Counted from the first letter of the stretch, positions 50,402 to 62,809 are shown. The stretch is 64,000 nt of DNA from Diadema setosum (GCF_964275005.1 NC_092705.1:22763980-22827979), one strand, 5' to 3'. Translations and numbers: made by a program. The notes: generated from the letters alone by a model not told the origin.

Positions 50402-53400
50402 CATTATCATGATTCTATTCGTTTGTATGCACTTTCTATAATCCCAGTGATTCCAAAGAGTTGAAACGCAACACAAAACGTATCATACAGCAGGCAGCAT
50501 TGCCCATACATGAATTCGCTCATAATGCCATGCGTTTACCCTGACTTTGGGCTGTTTTGTTTTTATCGTACAAATCCTACACGAAAAGCGGCGAGAAAAC
50601 ATAACCAAATGAGATGCAGATGCTGCCAGAAAACCGGCGAAAGATTCGGTATTAAAACGCAATAAGTGCCATTCAAAGATATAATTCATATTATTTGTAT
50701 GAAGCATCACATCGTACACTGTTTATCATTGAGTTTTATTGCCAAATGAGCTAAGCAGCGTTTTAAAACATTTCGAAGTTACGTCCATCATCAGAGTCAC
50801 ACCTTAATCGTGACATGACATAACAAGGAATATTCTCGAACTTATGATCCAAAATATTCTGTATCTTATTATTTTCTCTGTGTGTGTGTGTGTGTTTTTT
50901 TTTTACAGCTTTAATCACAAATGTCTCAACATAATAAGAATGGGTTTAGCTCGTTTTTCAATAAAACTCTCTGTGTGGGAGTGTGTGTGTCTAAAGATGT
51001 AACTATATGTATTTCTATCACTTTTTTCTGATCTCATGTTAGGCCTATGAAGTGGAATACATGTTCAAGAAGCTCAATTGTGGAAAATAAAATGAGAAGC
51101 AACCACACAGGCACAGTTTTTTTTTTCGTTAATTTTGGTTGGTTTTCGTCTTTTTTCTTACATTAGTTGCCAAGAAGGTTATTGTATTGTTGTTTATTCT
51201 TAATGATATCGAATGAATCTTTTTCTAAGTCCGTTGTCGACCTTCTTGTCATGTGGTAAAAGGTCGAGTATTTGTTATAGCATTACCTTCGTAATTTCTT
51301 TTATTGTTTTCGCGGCTGTTTGCTTCATGCGCGATAAATATTTCTCGTAAGAGAAGCAAACACACACACACACAAAGGCAAATGTGAAAAAAAAAACAGC
51401 ACTGAGCATCCTTGAGCGGTTTTTCGCGCTTGCAAGGAAGAGTCTATTTTTATTTGTTGAAGTATTTTTTTTCTACGCGTTTCAAATTTTAATCCATTTT
51501 GCCTTGCCTTATTAATGCTTATTTTTCTGTAGACTTACACATTACATGAAGGGAATTAAAAGTTCATTGACTGAGACACTGTACCGCTAAAGGATAACAG
51601 ACAGGAGTTCAGGAGACAGTGGACTGGAGGGATTAAGACCAAAAAAAAATCACGCAATAGAATGGAAATAGATACATACTCTCCAATTGCAGATTTATGC
51701 AGGATTCATATTTATTTCATGTATTTTAGGGAACAGAACAAGCTGACATTAGCCGATTTTCCAAATGCAACAGGTACAATAGGAAGTAAATGTGCACTGT
51801 ATCCAAGTAGTTGAACCATACGGATATAGCAACAACATCACGCGTCTTTTTTTTTTTTCTCTCTCTCTCTCTAGTGTACATTGTTACATGTCTTACTGTA
51901 CTTTTTTCTTACTGGCTTTGAAGGGAGTGTATATTACAAGCTCTCCTTATTAGATTCCCGTTCATTTTCAACATTTCAAAGAACATTCTGTAAAATCGTG
52001 CATCTAACCTTCTTGATGCTTTGTCTTCCACTACATATCGCCCTATAATTAAATTGCAATTATTTCTTTTGGGAAGTGAAAATACTTGTTTGTTTGTTTG
52101 TTTGTTTGTTTGGTTGGTTGGTTGTTTGATTTTATTTGCACAAAATCAATTCATTTACGCGCATTTTCTTACTCGGTTGGGAATTGCAAAAGGCCACTAA
52201 TTAGGGCTCTAGATGTTACGATATATTGCGATATATATATCGAATCTAAATATTTGCTCGCCTTTTCATGACGGCTTGTACACTTATATTCTTCGTTAAA
52301 AATGAATATAAATGAAACGAAATGTAAAAATTAAATGAACAACTTAATAACCTCAATTAATAATGATATTTACGAGTCAAATCAAAGTATTCTTGGTCTA
52401 GAAGTCACACGTTGATGTATTGAGTTTCGTAAGTCACCAAGAACCAGAAACAGCATTGCTTTGGTCTGATGCTTTGTCTTTCGAAATATTCCCTCCCCCC
52501 CCCCCCCCCCGATTACTCATTCCTTTATTATTTGTTCGGGACTCAAAACTCGCCATTTATTTGAACAGTATTTTGATTAATAACATGCATTTTCCATTCG
52601 GTTGGGAGAATTGCCACTCGGCTAAAAAATTCTTTACAGAGCGGTTGATTAACAAGGCACTTCGGAAGGCTCAAATTTTCAATTTGTCAAATAGCAGATC
52701 CACTGTAATTCAGATTCTGACTTTGTGGAGGTAAGCGAAGATAACAAGTTCCATATTATTTCTCTCTCCGACTATACGCAGTAAGTAATCAGATTAATTA
52801 CCAATCTAGTCACGACCAGAAAACTCCAGAATTTCTACAGCAAATTGGCCGTAACTTGTTTGAAGTTAATCAGTTGTATACAAGAACCGGTTGTGTTACG
52901 TTTTTAGTATAATGAAAAGTTACGGAATGAATGGGTTAAATTTTTCCTTCCATCAGTTTGCTGCGAGGTGCGATCTAAGCGTCGTCAGTATCTCACTGGC
53001 AAACTATGATCTTGCAGAACACAAAATGTCAAGAAAGTGTGAAAACGAAGAACCAAAAGGACAATTACTGGACAAAGTCTGGATCACACATCTTAGCTAA
53101 TGATTCCAAACTTTAGCAATGATAGTAATGTTATTCATGCGACCATGCCTAAACAAATGTATTCTTGGTTTTGTACATAATAATATCGAACTTGATATCT
53201 ATGCAATGTTATATCTCGATTAGATAATCTAAATACAATAACACAGCTGTGTAGTTTCTATTAGATTACTCGTTGATGGGAACGTTATTTTTTGCTTCTT
53301 CTAAGTTTTTAGAAGGGCACATTATGCATGACTCAATATTTCCCTTCCACTGAACTATACGCTAAGATCTGTTCACTGGGTCACATTATACTTTCCTTTG

Positions 53401-53624
53401 AGATATCATACTTTGAAAAGTTGTTGTCAACATTGACTCGAGTTATGATTATTATACTAGTGCTTCATAGGGGAACTTATTCATCCTATACAAACATGAC
53501 AAAGCCTACAAGCTGCATAATCTCGTGGACAATGGAATAAAACTGATATCCCTTAAAAAAGAAACCGTGTGGTTAGCAGTGCAATAACTACCCATTGGAT
53601 ATCTCGACGTCAGATCACTTCGGA
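50399..53624. other. No recognised gene
   Basis: AT-rich DNA with simple runs: GT at 50880, TTTG at 52088-52120, poly-C at 52493-52511. Short open frames at 52420-52734 and 52891-53100 resemble no known family. The 3' UTR of the acidic gene lies at the right edge. Confidence 0.5.
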
Positions 53625-56012
53625 TTATGCGGAGTCAGACATAGTTTCCCTTTCTGTGAGCCACCTCAAGAAATCTGCTACATAGTTAACATCCTTCAGC
53701 TTATTTGCCTCGCCAGATAAATTTCCTCCTTCTACCCTTTCAACACCGTTCTCATTTCTATCTTTATATTCTCCCTCTAATTCTTCATTTTCTTCCCGTT
53801 CGTCCAGATTTTCTTTCTCAAAATTCTTACTATTTCTCTCAACTTCTTCATTGCTCGTTTCCTCGTCTAAATCAGACAAAGCCCTACTGTCTTTATTGCT
53901 ATCAACAACGTCTTCATTGTTTTGACGCTGGTTGAATTCCTCTACATTTTCTTCTTCGAAATCTTCGAAATCTCTTTCATATTCTTCGTCATCCTCACGC
54001 TCTTCATATTCCTCTAGGTTTTCTTCTTCCAAATCCTCAAAATCTCTTTCAAATTCTTCATCATCCTCACGTTCTTCATATTCCTCTAGGTTTTCTTCTT
54101 CCAAATCCTCAAAATCTCTTTCATATTCGTCGTCATCCTCACGCTCTTCATATTCATCTAGGTTTTCTTCTTCCAAATCCTCAAAATCTCTTTCAAATTC
54201 TTCATCATCCTCACGTTCTTCATATTCCTCTAGGTTTTCTTCTTCCAAATCCTCAAAATCTCTTTCATATTCGTCGTCGTTCTCACGCTCTTCATAGTTC
54301 TCTTCATTTTCTTCCTCAAAATTATCGAATTCTCTTTCAAATTCGTCAGCCTTACGCTCTTCATAGTTCTCTTCATTTTCTTCCTCAAAATCCTCAAAAT
54401 CTCTTTCAAATTCTTCATCATCCTCACGCTCTTCATAGTCCTCTACGTATTCCTCAAAATCATCGAACTCTCTTTCGAATTCGTCGGCCTCACGCTCTTC
54501 ATAGTTCTCTTCATTTTCTTCCTCAAAATCGTCAAAATCTCTTTCAAATTCGTCAACCTCACGCTCTTCATAATTTTCTTTATTTTCTTCCTCAAAATCC
54601 TCAAAATCTCTTTCAAATTCTTCCTCATCCTCACGCGCTTCATATTCCTCAAGGTTTTCTTCTTCCAAATCCTCAAAATCCCTTTCATATTCGTCGTCGT
54701 CCTCACGCTCTTCATAGTTCTCTTCATTTTCTTCCTCAAAATCCTCAAAATCTCTTTCAAATTCTTCATCATCCTCACGCTCTTCATAGTCCTCTACGTA
54801 TTCCTCAAAATCATCGAACTCTCTTTCGAATTCGTCGGCCTCACGCTCTTCATAGTTATCTTCATTTTCTTCCTTAAAATCCTCAAAATCTCTTTCAAAT
54901 TCTTCCTCATCCTCACGCTCTTCATATTCCTCTAGGTTTTCCTCTTCCAAATCCTCAAAATCTCTTTCAAATTCTTCCTCATCCTCACGCTCCTCATATT
55001 CCTCTAGGTTTTCCTCTTCCAAATTCTCAAAATCTCTTTCAAATTCGTCGTCGTCCTCACGCTCTTCATAGTTCTCTTCATTTTCTTCCTCAAAATCGTC
55101 AAAATCTCTTTCAAATTCTTCATCATTTTCACGCTCTTCATATTCCTCTACGTTTTCTTCCTCAAAATCGTCAAAATCTCTTTCAAATTCTTCATCATTT
55201 TCACGCTCTTCATATTCCTCTACGTTTTCTTCCTCAAAATCCCCGAAATCTCTTTCAAATTCTTCCTCCTCCTCACGCTCTTCATATTCCTCTAGGTTTT
55301 CCTCTTCCAAATCCTCAAAATCTCTTTCAAATTCGTCGTCGTCCTCACGCTCCTCATAGTTCTCTTCATTTTCTTCCTCAAAATCCTCAAAATCTCTTTC
55401 AAATTCTTCCTCATCCTCACGCTCTTCATAGTTCTCTTCATTTTCTTCCTCAAAATCCTCGAAATCTCTTTCAAATTCTTCCTCATCCTCACGCTCTTCA
55501 TAGTTCTCTTCATTTTCTTCCTCAAAATCCTCGAATTCTCTCTCCAAATCGTCATCATCCTCACGCTCTTCATAGTTCTCTACGTATTCCTCAAAATCAT
55601 CGAATTCTCTCTCAAATTCGCCATTCTCACGCTCTTTGTATTCCTCTAGATATTCTGCCTCAAAATCATCAAAGTCCCTTTCCTCCTCTTCCTGAAACTC
55701 GTCCAGAAAAGTTTGGAAAACTTCGTCATCATTACGCTCTTCTTTAACCTCTCCTGCGGTGTCCTGTTCTCGAGCCTCCATGTCCTCGACGAAGTTGTCA
55801 TCCATGATATCATAAAGTTCTTTCTCGAATTCCTCTCCATTCCCTCGCTCCTCCGCATTCTCGGTATTTGACTCCTTCTCCTCTTCCAGGTTCCGCAGAT
55901 CAGGCTGAGACACCGTTTCCTTTTCTCGATTTTCCATCGATACCTCTTGGTCTTCCGCTACCAGCTGCTCAACCTTTCTCTCAGCGGCCGAGACCATGGA
56001 GCTCACTTCAGT
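53625..56012 (-). CDS. Secreted acidic repeat protein, exon 2
   Basis: Encodes 795 residues in one exon: TEVSSMVSAAERKVEQL, a charged region, about 24 repeats, and a tail VADFLRWLTERETMSDSA ending at 53625. Each repeat is 22-24 residues of the form EEREDDEEFERDFEDFEEEN, with few residues besides E, D, R, F, N, Y and L. The acceptor ATAAATCAAAG gives phase 0 with exon 1 (58568-58642). With the signal peptide the precursor is about 820 residues and strongly acidic. Regular F/Y/L positions may give an amphipathic helix. No Cys and no internal dibasic cleavage ladder. The role is unknown; calcium binding, mineral or mucus matrix are guesses. No homologue recognised. Confidence 0.8.
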   Translation of the reverse strand, partial: TEVSSMVSAAERKVEQLVAEDQEVSMENREKETVSQPDLRNLEEEKESNTENAEERGNGEEFEKELYDIMDDNFVEDMEAREQDTAGEVKEERNDDEVFQTFLDEFQEEEERDFDDFEAEYLEEYKERENGEFEREFDDFEEYVENYEEREDDDDLEREFEDFEEENEENYEEREDEEEFERDFEDFEEENEENYEEREDEEEFERDFEDFEEENEENYEEREDDDEFERDFEDLEEENLEEYEEREEEEEFERDFGDFEEENVEEYEERENDEEFERDFDDFEEENVEEYEERENDEEFERDFDDFEEENEENYEEREDDDEFERDFENLEEENLEEYEEREDEEEFERDFEDLEEENLEEYEEREDEEEFERDFEDFKEENEDNYEEREADEFEREFDDFEEYVEDYEEREDDEEFERDFEDFEEENEENYEEREDDDEYERDFEDLEEENLEEYEAREDEEEFERDFEDFEEENKENYEEREVDEFERDFDDFEEENEENYEEREADEFEREFDDFEEYVEDYEEREDDEEFERDFEDFEEENEENYEERKADEFEREFDNFEEENEENYEERENDDEYERDFEDLEEENLEEYEEREDDEEFERDFEDLEEENLDEYEEREDDDEYERDFEDLEEENLEEYEEREDDEEFERDFEDLEEENLEEYEEREDDEEYERDFEDFEEENVEEFNQRQNNEDVVDSNKDSRALSDLDEETSNEEVERNSKNFEKENLDEREENEELEGEYKDRNENGVERVEGGNLSGEANKLKDVNYVADFLRWLTERETMSDSA
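53990..55660 (-). repeat. ~24 tandem coding units of about 72 bp
   Basis: Units of 66-72 bp differ by a few bases, and some pairs recur as blocks: the EADEFEREFDDFEEYVEDY unit followed by an EDDEEFERDF unit appears twice. This indicates expansion by unequal exchange of larger blocks. Copy number may vary between alleles. Confidence 0.9.
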
Positions 56013-58567
56013 CTTTGATTTATTTTTTTTTAACATAGGAGATAAAAAAAGAAAGAATGAAAGCAAATTGAAAATTAAGTAATGCTACTTGTCACGATAA
56101 TTTCAGAAGGTCTTGAAATGACAAACGTCAAAGCTGGTAGCAATGCGAAATAGTAGGATCGTGGCTGAAACACAATGAACAGAAATCCTAACGAAATCCA
56201 GCGCTTCATGCTTCATCGATTTCCTGTCCACATTTTTAAGCTTAAGTTGTGTAAGTCACTAACAAAATGTATAACAAAAGCTGATGTAAATGACTGACAT
56301 GATATTGTTTCACAATTGCCTAATGTTATCAGCCGCAAAACATATTAACCAAAAGCAACAAATTCTTATTTTTTTTCTTCCAAGTTAAAAAGAAAAAAAA
56401 AAAGACAAATCTATGTATGAAATATCATAACATTTCATGACACTATTTGTATTTTTAAGATATTTTGTATTATTTGAAATTTTAGGGTCTTGAAAATTTA
56501 CTTTGAAGAATCCTCACACCATGAAATAATCCTACATTTGGATACATATAGGGAGACTGTCAGCGATTATGACGTACTCTCAAAAGAGTAACCTTCGTCG
56601 AGTAATGATGACATTGTCGGTATATCCTTAGACAAATATTGAAGTTGCCACAAACATGTTTTTTCTTTTTTCTTGAGTTTAGAGCGATTAACAAAATAAT
56701 TGGTGTCTTGAATCATGCTCTGTCTCCATTACCTACTCACTTGGACGTTAATACTCTACCCTTCCTATGCAAACATTCATACCTAGCATGCACACATTTC
56801 ACACATGATCCATGGCCAGGAACCAAATAACGTGGAACGCAGAAAGTTAAAGGAGACCTCAAGAGTGTCAGACTTTGAGTCTGAACCTCTACGTATTGGT
56901 TACACTGTGTAAAGATTTATAGAAAGTTTTCAAAATTCACAACAAATCAAACTAAAAAGGAATGATGACACACATCATGTATTAGGTTCACATAAGAATG
57001 CATTATTGGCAAATAATGCTAGGGCGCTAATGGATGCAAAACAACAACAACAACAAAAGATAACATTTGTACATTCTGCACGAGTGAACATGTTAAGCAA
57101 GGGGTATTCAATTACATCGTTGTTTTGTAGGAAGAAAAGTGAGAATGAAAATAAGTGAATTTGATTGAAGTTAATCAGTGGGATTCAAGAATTTGTGGGA
57201 TACGAACCTTGAGACTTGTATCGCTTATCCTTCGTTATCCCTCTTATTTTGTACTCAACTATGTATATCAAATTTTTGGCTTTTCAGAGTATTGATTTAT
57301 CTGCTCAAGCATCACAATAAATTTCACAACGTGTGATATATTGATTTATGTAATACATGATGTAAAATCATATCAATCAATCAATGCCCTGTAATTTTTG
57401 CAAACTTAAGAAAACGCGAAAAAAAAAAAAAGCTTAACATAATTTCTCGCTTTGAAGTGAGGAGAGAGCCAAAACCTTTTTTCTTATATATAGGGTCCGG
57501 CAGTATTTAATTCGTGTCGAGATTTATCTTCAGCCTGATCATGTTATTTCGCATCGTTTTCGGCTTTCGAGACATTGGGACACGGGGTACAGTAAAATAG
57601 TGAACGACGTGTTAGTGACATTGCTTGTTTAATGAAAGAATTAAACTAAATAATAATAATAATAATAATAAAATTGTATGGCAGGCAAGTGCGAAAGAAT
57701 AACGGGCACAATAAAAAGTAGCATTTATGCAGATGATGTTTAGTGAGGATATTCCATTAAATCGAAAACACGAGTAAAGACCTGGTAAAGCAAACATTTA
57801 ATACCAATAATTGGAAGCCTAACTCAAAGTACTTCCCGCTGATCTCGCCCTAACGTCCTAAATAAAAACAAATGAAAAAGGAAATAAGGTAGGCCCTATA
57901 TATCAACTTCTTCTATTTACAAAAGGAGTATGAGCCAATGTTTTTGAAATTATAAAATGCTATTGAATACGGAATAACCAAATGGTAAATGAATATCATC
58001 AGGGTAGTTTTGAATTTCATTGAAAATCTACTGCTTAAGAAAAAAAAATATAAAAAAACATATAAATTGTGCCTTTAAAGAACCACTTTATTTGTGGATT
58101 ACTTGTAACTTGTGGTTGTAAGAATTTAACTCATATCTTGTGAGCACCAGATCAACAGGTCAAAAATAAAAAGAATACCGGGAAAGTGATGTTTTATACT
58201 TCAGGCCTACTGTAAGTTGGTGTTCATCTTTCGCCATGAAAAATCCCTGAGTGTTACTTTGTGAAAAAAAAAGTTGCAAAAACTTACAAGTTTTAAAGGT
58301 CCATTTTTTTTTTCACCTCTTTCTCTCTTTTCTTTCCCCTATCTTACGCCACTATGTAGTTAGTTGCTCAGCTGCAAAAACAAGCATATTATTTTAGGTA
58401 TGAGTTTCTTCAATTTGTCTCCCTCTACAAATGAAATTTGCATTATAGATCAGTGGTTGCGATCTTAACAAGTTTAATTTGTAGAGGGAGAAACTCATAC
58501 CTAAAACCTTAAATCCTCTGAATAATATCTATATCTTGCTTTCAAGTATGTTATTGTCAAAACTTAC
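56013..58567 (-). other. Intron of the acidic protein gene
   Basis: 2.55 kb, AT-rich, with the hairpin at 58397-58506 and (AAT)n near 57650-57670. A small unseen exon cannot be ruled out, but the phase-0 join of the two known exons is sufficient. Confidence 0.5.
58397..58506. repeat. Inverted repeat, ~38-bp arms
   Basis: Left TTAGGTATGAGTTTCTTC...CCCTCTACAAAT, right ATTTGTAGAGGGAGAAACTC...ACCTAA, loop about 35 bp. Lies in the intron 60 bp from the exon 1 donor. Probably a small MITE. Confidence 0.85.
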
Positions 58568-58642
58568 CCTCTTTTCCTGTAATGGGAGTGCAAATACGGC
58601 GGTCGCAGCAGCAACCAGAAAAAGCAGGGAAAGCTTCCCCAT
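58568..58642 (-). CDS. Secreted acidic repeat protein, exon 1 (signal peptide)
   Basis: 25 codons: MGKLSLLFLVAAATAVFA, then LPLQEKR. A textbook signal peptide: Lys3, a hydrophobic core LSLLFLVAAATAV and a likely cut after VFA. The donor AGG|GTAAGT is perfect and in phase 0. The ATG at 58642 follows a GACCGCATC context. The TATA box about 115 bp upstream supports this as the first coding exon. Joining to exon 2 rests on phase, strand and lack of competitors. Confidence 0.75.
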
Positions 58643-58757
58643 GATGCGGTCTTCTCGTCTCTTTCTTCACCGACCAGGTAACAACTCAGAGATCAAGCCG
58701 AAGGAGCTATTTAGACAGGTGATTTGCTGAATGAAACTACCGCTCTCTTGGAGGGGG

Positions 58758-58763
58758 TTTATA
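58758..58763 (-). promoter_or_regulatory. TATA box of the acidic protein gene
   Basis: Minus strand GAATATAAACCCCC. Transcription would start near 58730, giving a 5' UTR of about 90 bases before the ATG at 58642. Confidence 0.6.
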
Positions 58764-58769
58764 TTCGTC

Positions 58770-59534
58770 AGGGATTAACCGGTCCCGGCTAGGCACGGTA
58801 TTTGTCCTTCAAATCAAAAGGACGACGGATTAAAAAAATATACATAATGTATATAGTCTACATTCCTTTCGCATTTTGAGACAACGCATGTGGCTTGGTA
58901 GCTTGACCACGTGACCTTCATGCATTTCTAACCCTCGACAAAGAAACAAGTGCCAGCTGCCTTCGTTTATATTTGAATAGTTAAATTGGCAACTATCCTT
59001 CTGGAAATGACACGTCAAGAAAGAAGTCTGTATTCTTTTTTTTTTCCGGTTTTGGTGTGTTATTGCTGTACTTTTTTAAAGGAACTGTTAAAATTTGTTA
59101 TTGTGATGATAAAATTGTATGCATAAATATACGCTACTGTCAGAAACATATTCAAAATGTTATATTTTAGTCTTTCGTAGTAGGACATCATTTTCGTTGT
59201 GTTTGCTGATTGACATTGCATGCCAGCTCGGGTAGACACTCATCACCATTAGATATAGAAATGTAAGAATCGAACACTGCACGAGAGAACATCATCCTCC
59301 ATTAAATTTTTCCGACAACCCCCCCCCCCTTCTTTTTGTTGTTGTTGTTGTTGTTAGTGTTTCCCATAGAAACGTGGAAACGAAAGTATAAACAACCGTT
59401 GAAACATGCATAGTTTGCTAAAAATGCATCATGTGTTGCTGCATTTCGAACAAAAAAGCTCTGAAGGGGGGGGGTGGTTGATATAGATAAAGGAAGTGGG
59501 TGGAAAGAGAGTCATACTTTATACCTCTTTATGG
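58770..59534. other. No recognised gene
   Basis: Upstream flank of the acidic gene; contains (GTT)n near 59337-59355 and short poly-C/poly-G runs. Confidence 0.5.
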
Positions 59535-59760
59535 TCCTTAAAGGGAACCCAAACGCAAAGAGCAATGTGAATTGAGTGAAAGCAGCAACATCTGCAGAAC
59601 ACATCAGTGAAATTTGAGGAAAATCGGACAATCGATGCGAAAGTTATGTATTTTTGAAGTTTTGGTGTAAAGTTGGAACCGCTGGATGAGGATACTACTA
59701 AAGGTTATGACGTATGTGTGGACAATCATCTGACTGGCTTACCGTTAAAGAATAAAAATG
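59535..59760. repeat. Dispersed repeat, copy 1
   Basis: GAGTGAAAGCAGCAACATC, GAACACATCAGTGAAATTTG, GAAAATCGGACAATCGATGC and AAGTTTTGGTGT. Matches a repeat I recall from sea urchin genomes. A diverged second copy lies at 62030. Confidence 0.6.
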
Positions 59761-60227
59761 AAGTAAAAACAATGTAACCTTGGTAAAAAGAAAGAAAGAA
59801 AAAGAATTATTTCAATAATCATTATTAGCTCTGAATCTGAAGACCTTCAGCATGTCCAGAAGAAACGAGGTGGCACAATGATTCAGGCACAGGGCCCTGC
59901 GTTTCCGTACTGTGTGAGGCAATGATAATTTTGTTAACACAAAGAATTGATTAGTCAAGACAATTCAATTCAAAGGTCAAGACAATCAATCAACAAAAAT
60001 GATCTACACTGTTCTTGTTCCAACACGATTCATCCCATTCATGTATTTACATGTATTATTATTCCATCATCAACACGTTGATGCACTAATAGACCTATAT
60101 TTCTGCAATCATGCTTATCCTCTCTCTTGATGCTTTTAATAGAGAGTAGATACCAGTCCATGAAATCACTCATTTCACTGAATTCAGAGAGCGTTCTTGA
60201 GTGTTTTGGGAGACTTTTCCAAGGTGA

Positions 60228-60375
60228 AGTTTGTTATTGCGAAGCTTCGTTAATTCGAAAACCAAATAAGGTTCGTATTCCGAAGATTTAGTTTGTACGC
60301 ACCGTCTTCATATTTCCGGAATAACGAACCATATTTAATTTTTCGGAGTTACTAACCTCCGGAATATTAAACAAA
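60228..60375. repeat. TTCGTTATTCCGAAG hairpin array, copy 3
   Basis: Diverged: GCTTCGTTAATTCG, GGTTCGTATTCCGAAG, then inverted CCGGAATAACGAACC and TCCGGAATATTAAAC. Older than the copies at 15330 and 38845. Confidence 0.6.
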
Positions 60376-62029
60376 CATCGAACATTCTTCAAATGGAGGA
60401 TTGTGTGTTTTGTTGTTGTTGCTGTTATTGTGTGTTTGTTTGTTTGTTTTTATCCTTTTTTTGGGGGGGGGGGGTGAGGACGGGGGTCGGTGTTTTTACC
60501 GTGTTTATCCCTAAACATTAATAGACACGGCGAGATCAAATGAATCCCGTACTGTTCCAAGGAAGAATCTCAGACTGAGTTTGAATGGGTGGTATAATGG
60601 CTAGGTTGTTTGCAGACCCAAGGTTGGAAATATGCATTCCATAGATATTGTCAAAAAGCTGCAACCTTGTGCTGAAAAAGAAGACGAAAATACTTACTTG
60701 ATTTTCTTCATCTCTTGATGGTCAAACCGTAATACACGATATAAAAACTGAGTGCATTTCATCTATTGGCTTTTCTTTGACAGTGTTTTGTATATTCTAC
60801 AGTCTTAATCCCGCAACGTATCGATTCAAAAAGGAAAATATGAAAGGGAATGTGCTATTTTTTGTGTGTGTGTCCTTGCAATACAAAAAATAATAAGGTA
60901 CCCCCCCAAAAAAAATGAATAGCAAATAGCAAAAAACCGACAGAGCTTCTATACATAATTCAAATTTAATATCTATATAGAAATTTGAACAAGCTGGTTT
61001 CAACGGTTTAGCGTTCGAAATAGAAGTAGAATTAAACTGAGGTATCCATTTGAAAACCAGCCTCCCATCTTCAATGATTTATGTTTTCCATGATTTCAAC
61101 TAAAATGGTTGCCACAACAACGACTCTACATCCCTTAGAGTGTCCTGGCGTTGAAGTAAACTGTCACCTTTCTTCATCCCCCTCTGTCTAGGACTGATGA
61201 TTTAAAGTAAATGATAATAATCGTAAATAGCAATATACTGATGGAAGCAGAAATGTGTACACACATTAGTTTCATTAGTTGGCCTCTCTGAATTTTATGA
61301 ATTATACTCTTTCGGTAATGGGAGGGGGGATGTGATAACACGTCACCTATCCCATTAAATCATTAATACTTGTCATTAGGCGGCTCTTTCGTATATGAAG
61401 TGACAACCCTAGCTTCAACAATGGCGACGCTGACAAATCATTTTAGCGCGATGTGGAGGTACATTTGGTTACTATGATGCGATTTAAAAATCTATACCAT
61501 AATTGCATGTTTTAATTGGAGATGGGAAAAAACAGAAAGGAATAAATTAAGTTCAAAGGCTCCCAATAAGTATGGCGGTGGGAATAAAAACGCAACATGA
61601 GGATGCGTGGGGAAGGTGAATTGGTAATGACATAGGTTGTGATTACGCATGTGAAGATTGATTGATGGTTGACCCTGAGGACAATAATGATGGCGATGAT
61701 AATTGGAAGGTGGTTATGATGTTGGTGGTGGTTATAATTGCATTGATGTGATGACGTAAATAATATGACGAACACGATGACGGGTAATCGTCATGATGTT
61801 TTTTTTTTATAAATGGCAATTATCCAAAATGATGTTGATGACGGTTGGTTTGATATGTGTCGTAGTGTCTCGAGATGTCTACAGCAACGCTATTTTCATT
61901 TATACCTCGGTCACTGGAATCAAACTCTCAGATTTAGTGCACATACACTTTATTTTATTTGATAATTAACATCCCATCAATAAAAGCTGTCAGGTGACGG
62001 TGCACCCCTTCAGAACCAAAGAACATGAA
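60376..62029. other. No recognised gene
   Basis: Includes a SINE-like head (60585-60655). At 61431 an ATGGCGACGCTG in good context runs 13 codons to a GTACAT, a possible but unsupported first exon. Otherwise non-coding. Confidence 0.45.
60585..60655 (+). mobile_element. tRNA-derived SINE head, diverged
   Basis: GGGTGGTATAATGGCTAGG fits an A box and CCAAGGTTGGAAATATGC a worn B box. Too diverged for a tRNA gene. Confidence 0.4.
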
Positions 62030-62205
62030 ATAACGATGAAGCCAACACATTACAATGTAGACAGAGTGAATGCAGCAATACTTAAGTAGAACACATCAGC
62101 GAAGATGGAGGAATAGTAGGTAATCCATTGAAGAGTCATTGATTTCAATATTAAGTTTTGGTGTTGTCATCCCTGGTTGAGAAGACCACTGCAGTTTGTG
62201 ACCTA
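62030..62205. repeat. Dispersed repeat, copy 2
   Basis: GAACACATCAGCGAAGATGG, AAGTTTTGGTGTTGTCATCC and GAGAAGACCACTGCAG align with the 59535 copy. Confidence 0.6.
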
Positions 62206-62714
62206 AAATATGTATAAAGATATAAATAAGATATGAAGAGAAAGTACACAATCCCTCGATTAGTTAGGCCTAAGGGCAGTGAAGGGTAATATCATTTCCT
62301 TCGCGCTCTGAAAGAAGTCAAGTGCTCTTTCATCATGCTTGAAAAGTGAAAATATGTTGAATTTTCGTTTTGCTTTCCTTTACATCGTTGTCCGTACATT
62401 GCGTTACAAAGTGTAGAAATTTTTTCATCCAGCGACTGCTGCATCAAAAAAAAAAAAAGTTTCAGCGTTCATCTTCTGAACAAATTGTAAGATTTTCCTA
62501 AAACTTTCCTGAGCTGTTCAACTAACATGACTAATGATTATTGCTGCATTTCCTCAATTCGCACAATATTCCTGGATTTCATTCTCCTCTATGGGTCGGC
62601 CAAAACTTTCGCAAACAATTTTATAGATCATAAATATACATGTAGTATGATATAATACATATATTAATATTTGTAGTTATCATCGTAAATTTAAACGATT
62701 ATAAACGGTTATAC

Positions 62715-62734
62715 TACTACTACTGCTACTACTA

Positions 62735-62809
<75 letters not shown>

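Noticed and set aside
50119-50464. Tyr/Ile open frames of about 95 codons
   Set aside because: Translations of a TA microsatellite.
53625-53690. C-terminal VADFLRWLTERE of the acidic protein resembles the end of glucagon-family peptides (DFxxWL)
   Set aside because: No His/Gly-Thr-Phe start and no dibasic cleavage site before it; a short amphipathic helix explains the likeness.
53932-54297. Plus-strand Ser-rich open frame of 121 codons
   Set aside because: It is the exact antisense of the Glu/Asp repeat of the acidic gene and has no signal, start context or neighbours of its own.
53990-55660. Regular ~72-bp repetition could suggest a CRISPR-like array
   Set aside because: Units are contiguous coding repeats without unique spacers, and the DNA is eukaryotic.
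59870-59925. GTGGCACAATGATTCAGGC resembling a tRNA A box
   Set aside because: No B box at the right distance; too weak to list as a SINE.
61431-61470. ATGGCGACGCTG with good start context, followed by a possible donor
   Set aside because: Thirteen codons with a weak donor and no downstream exon found.
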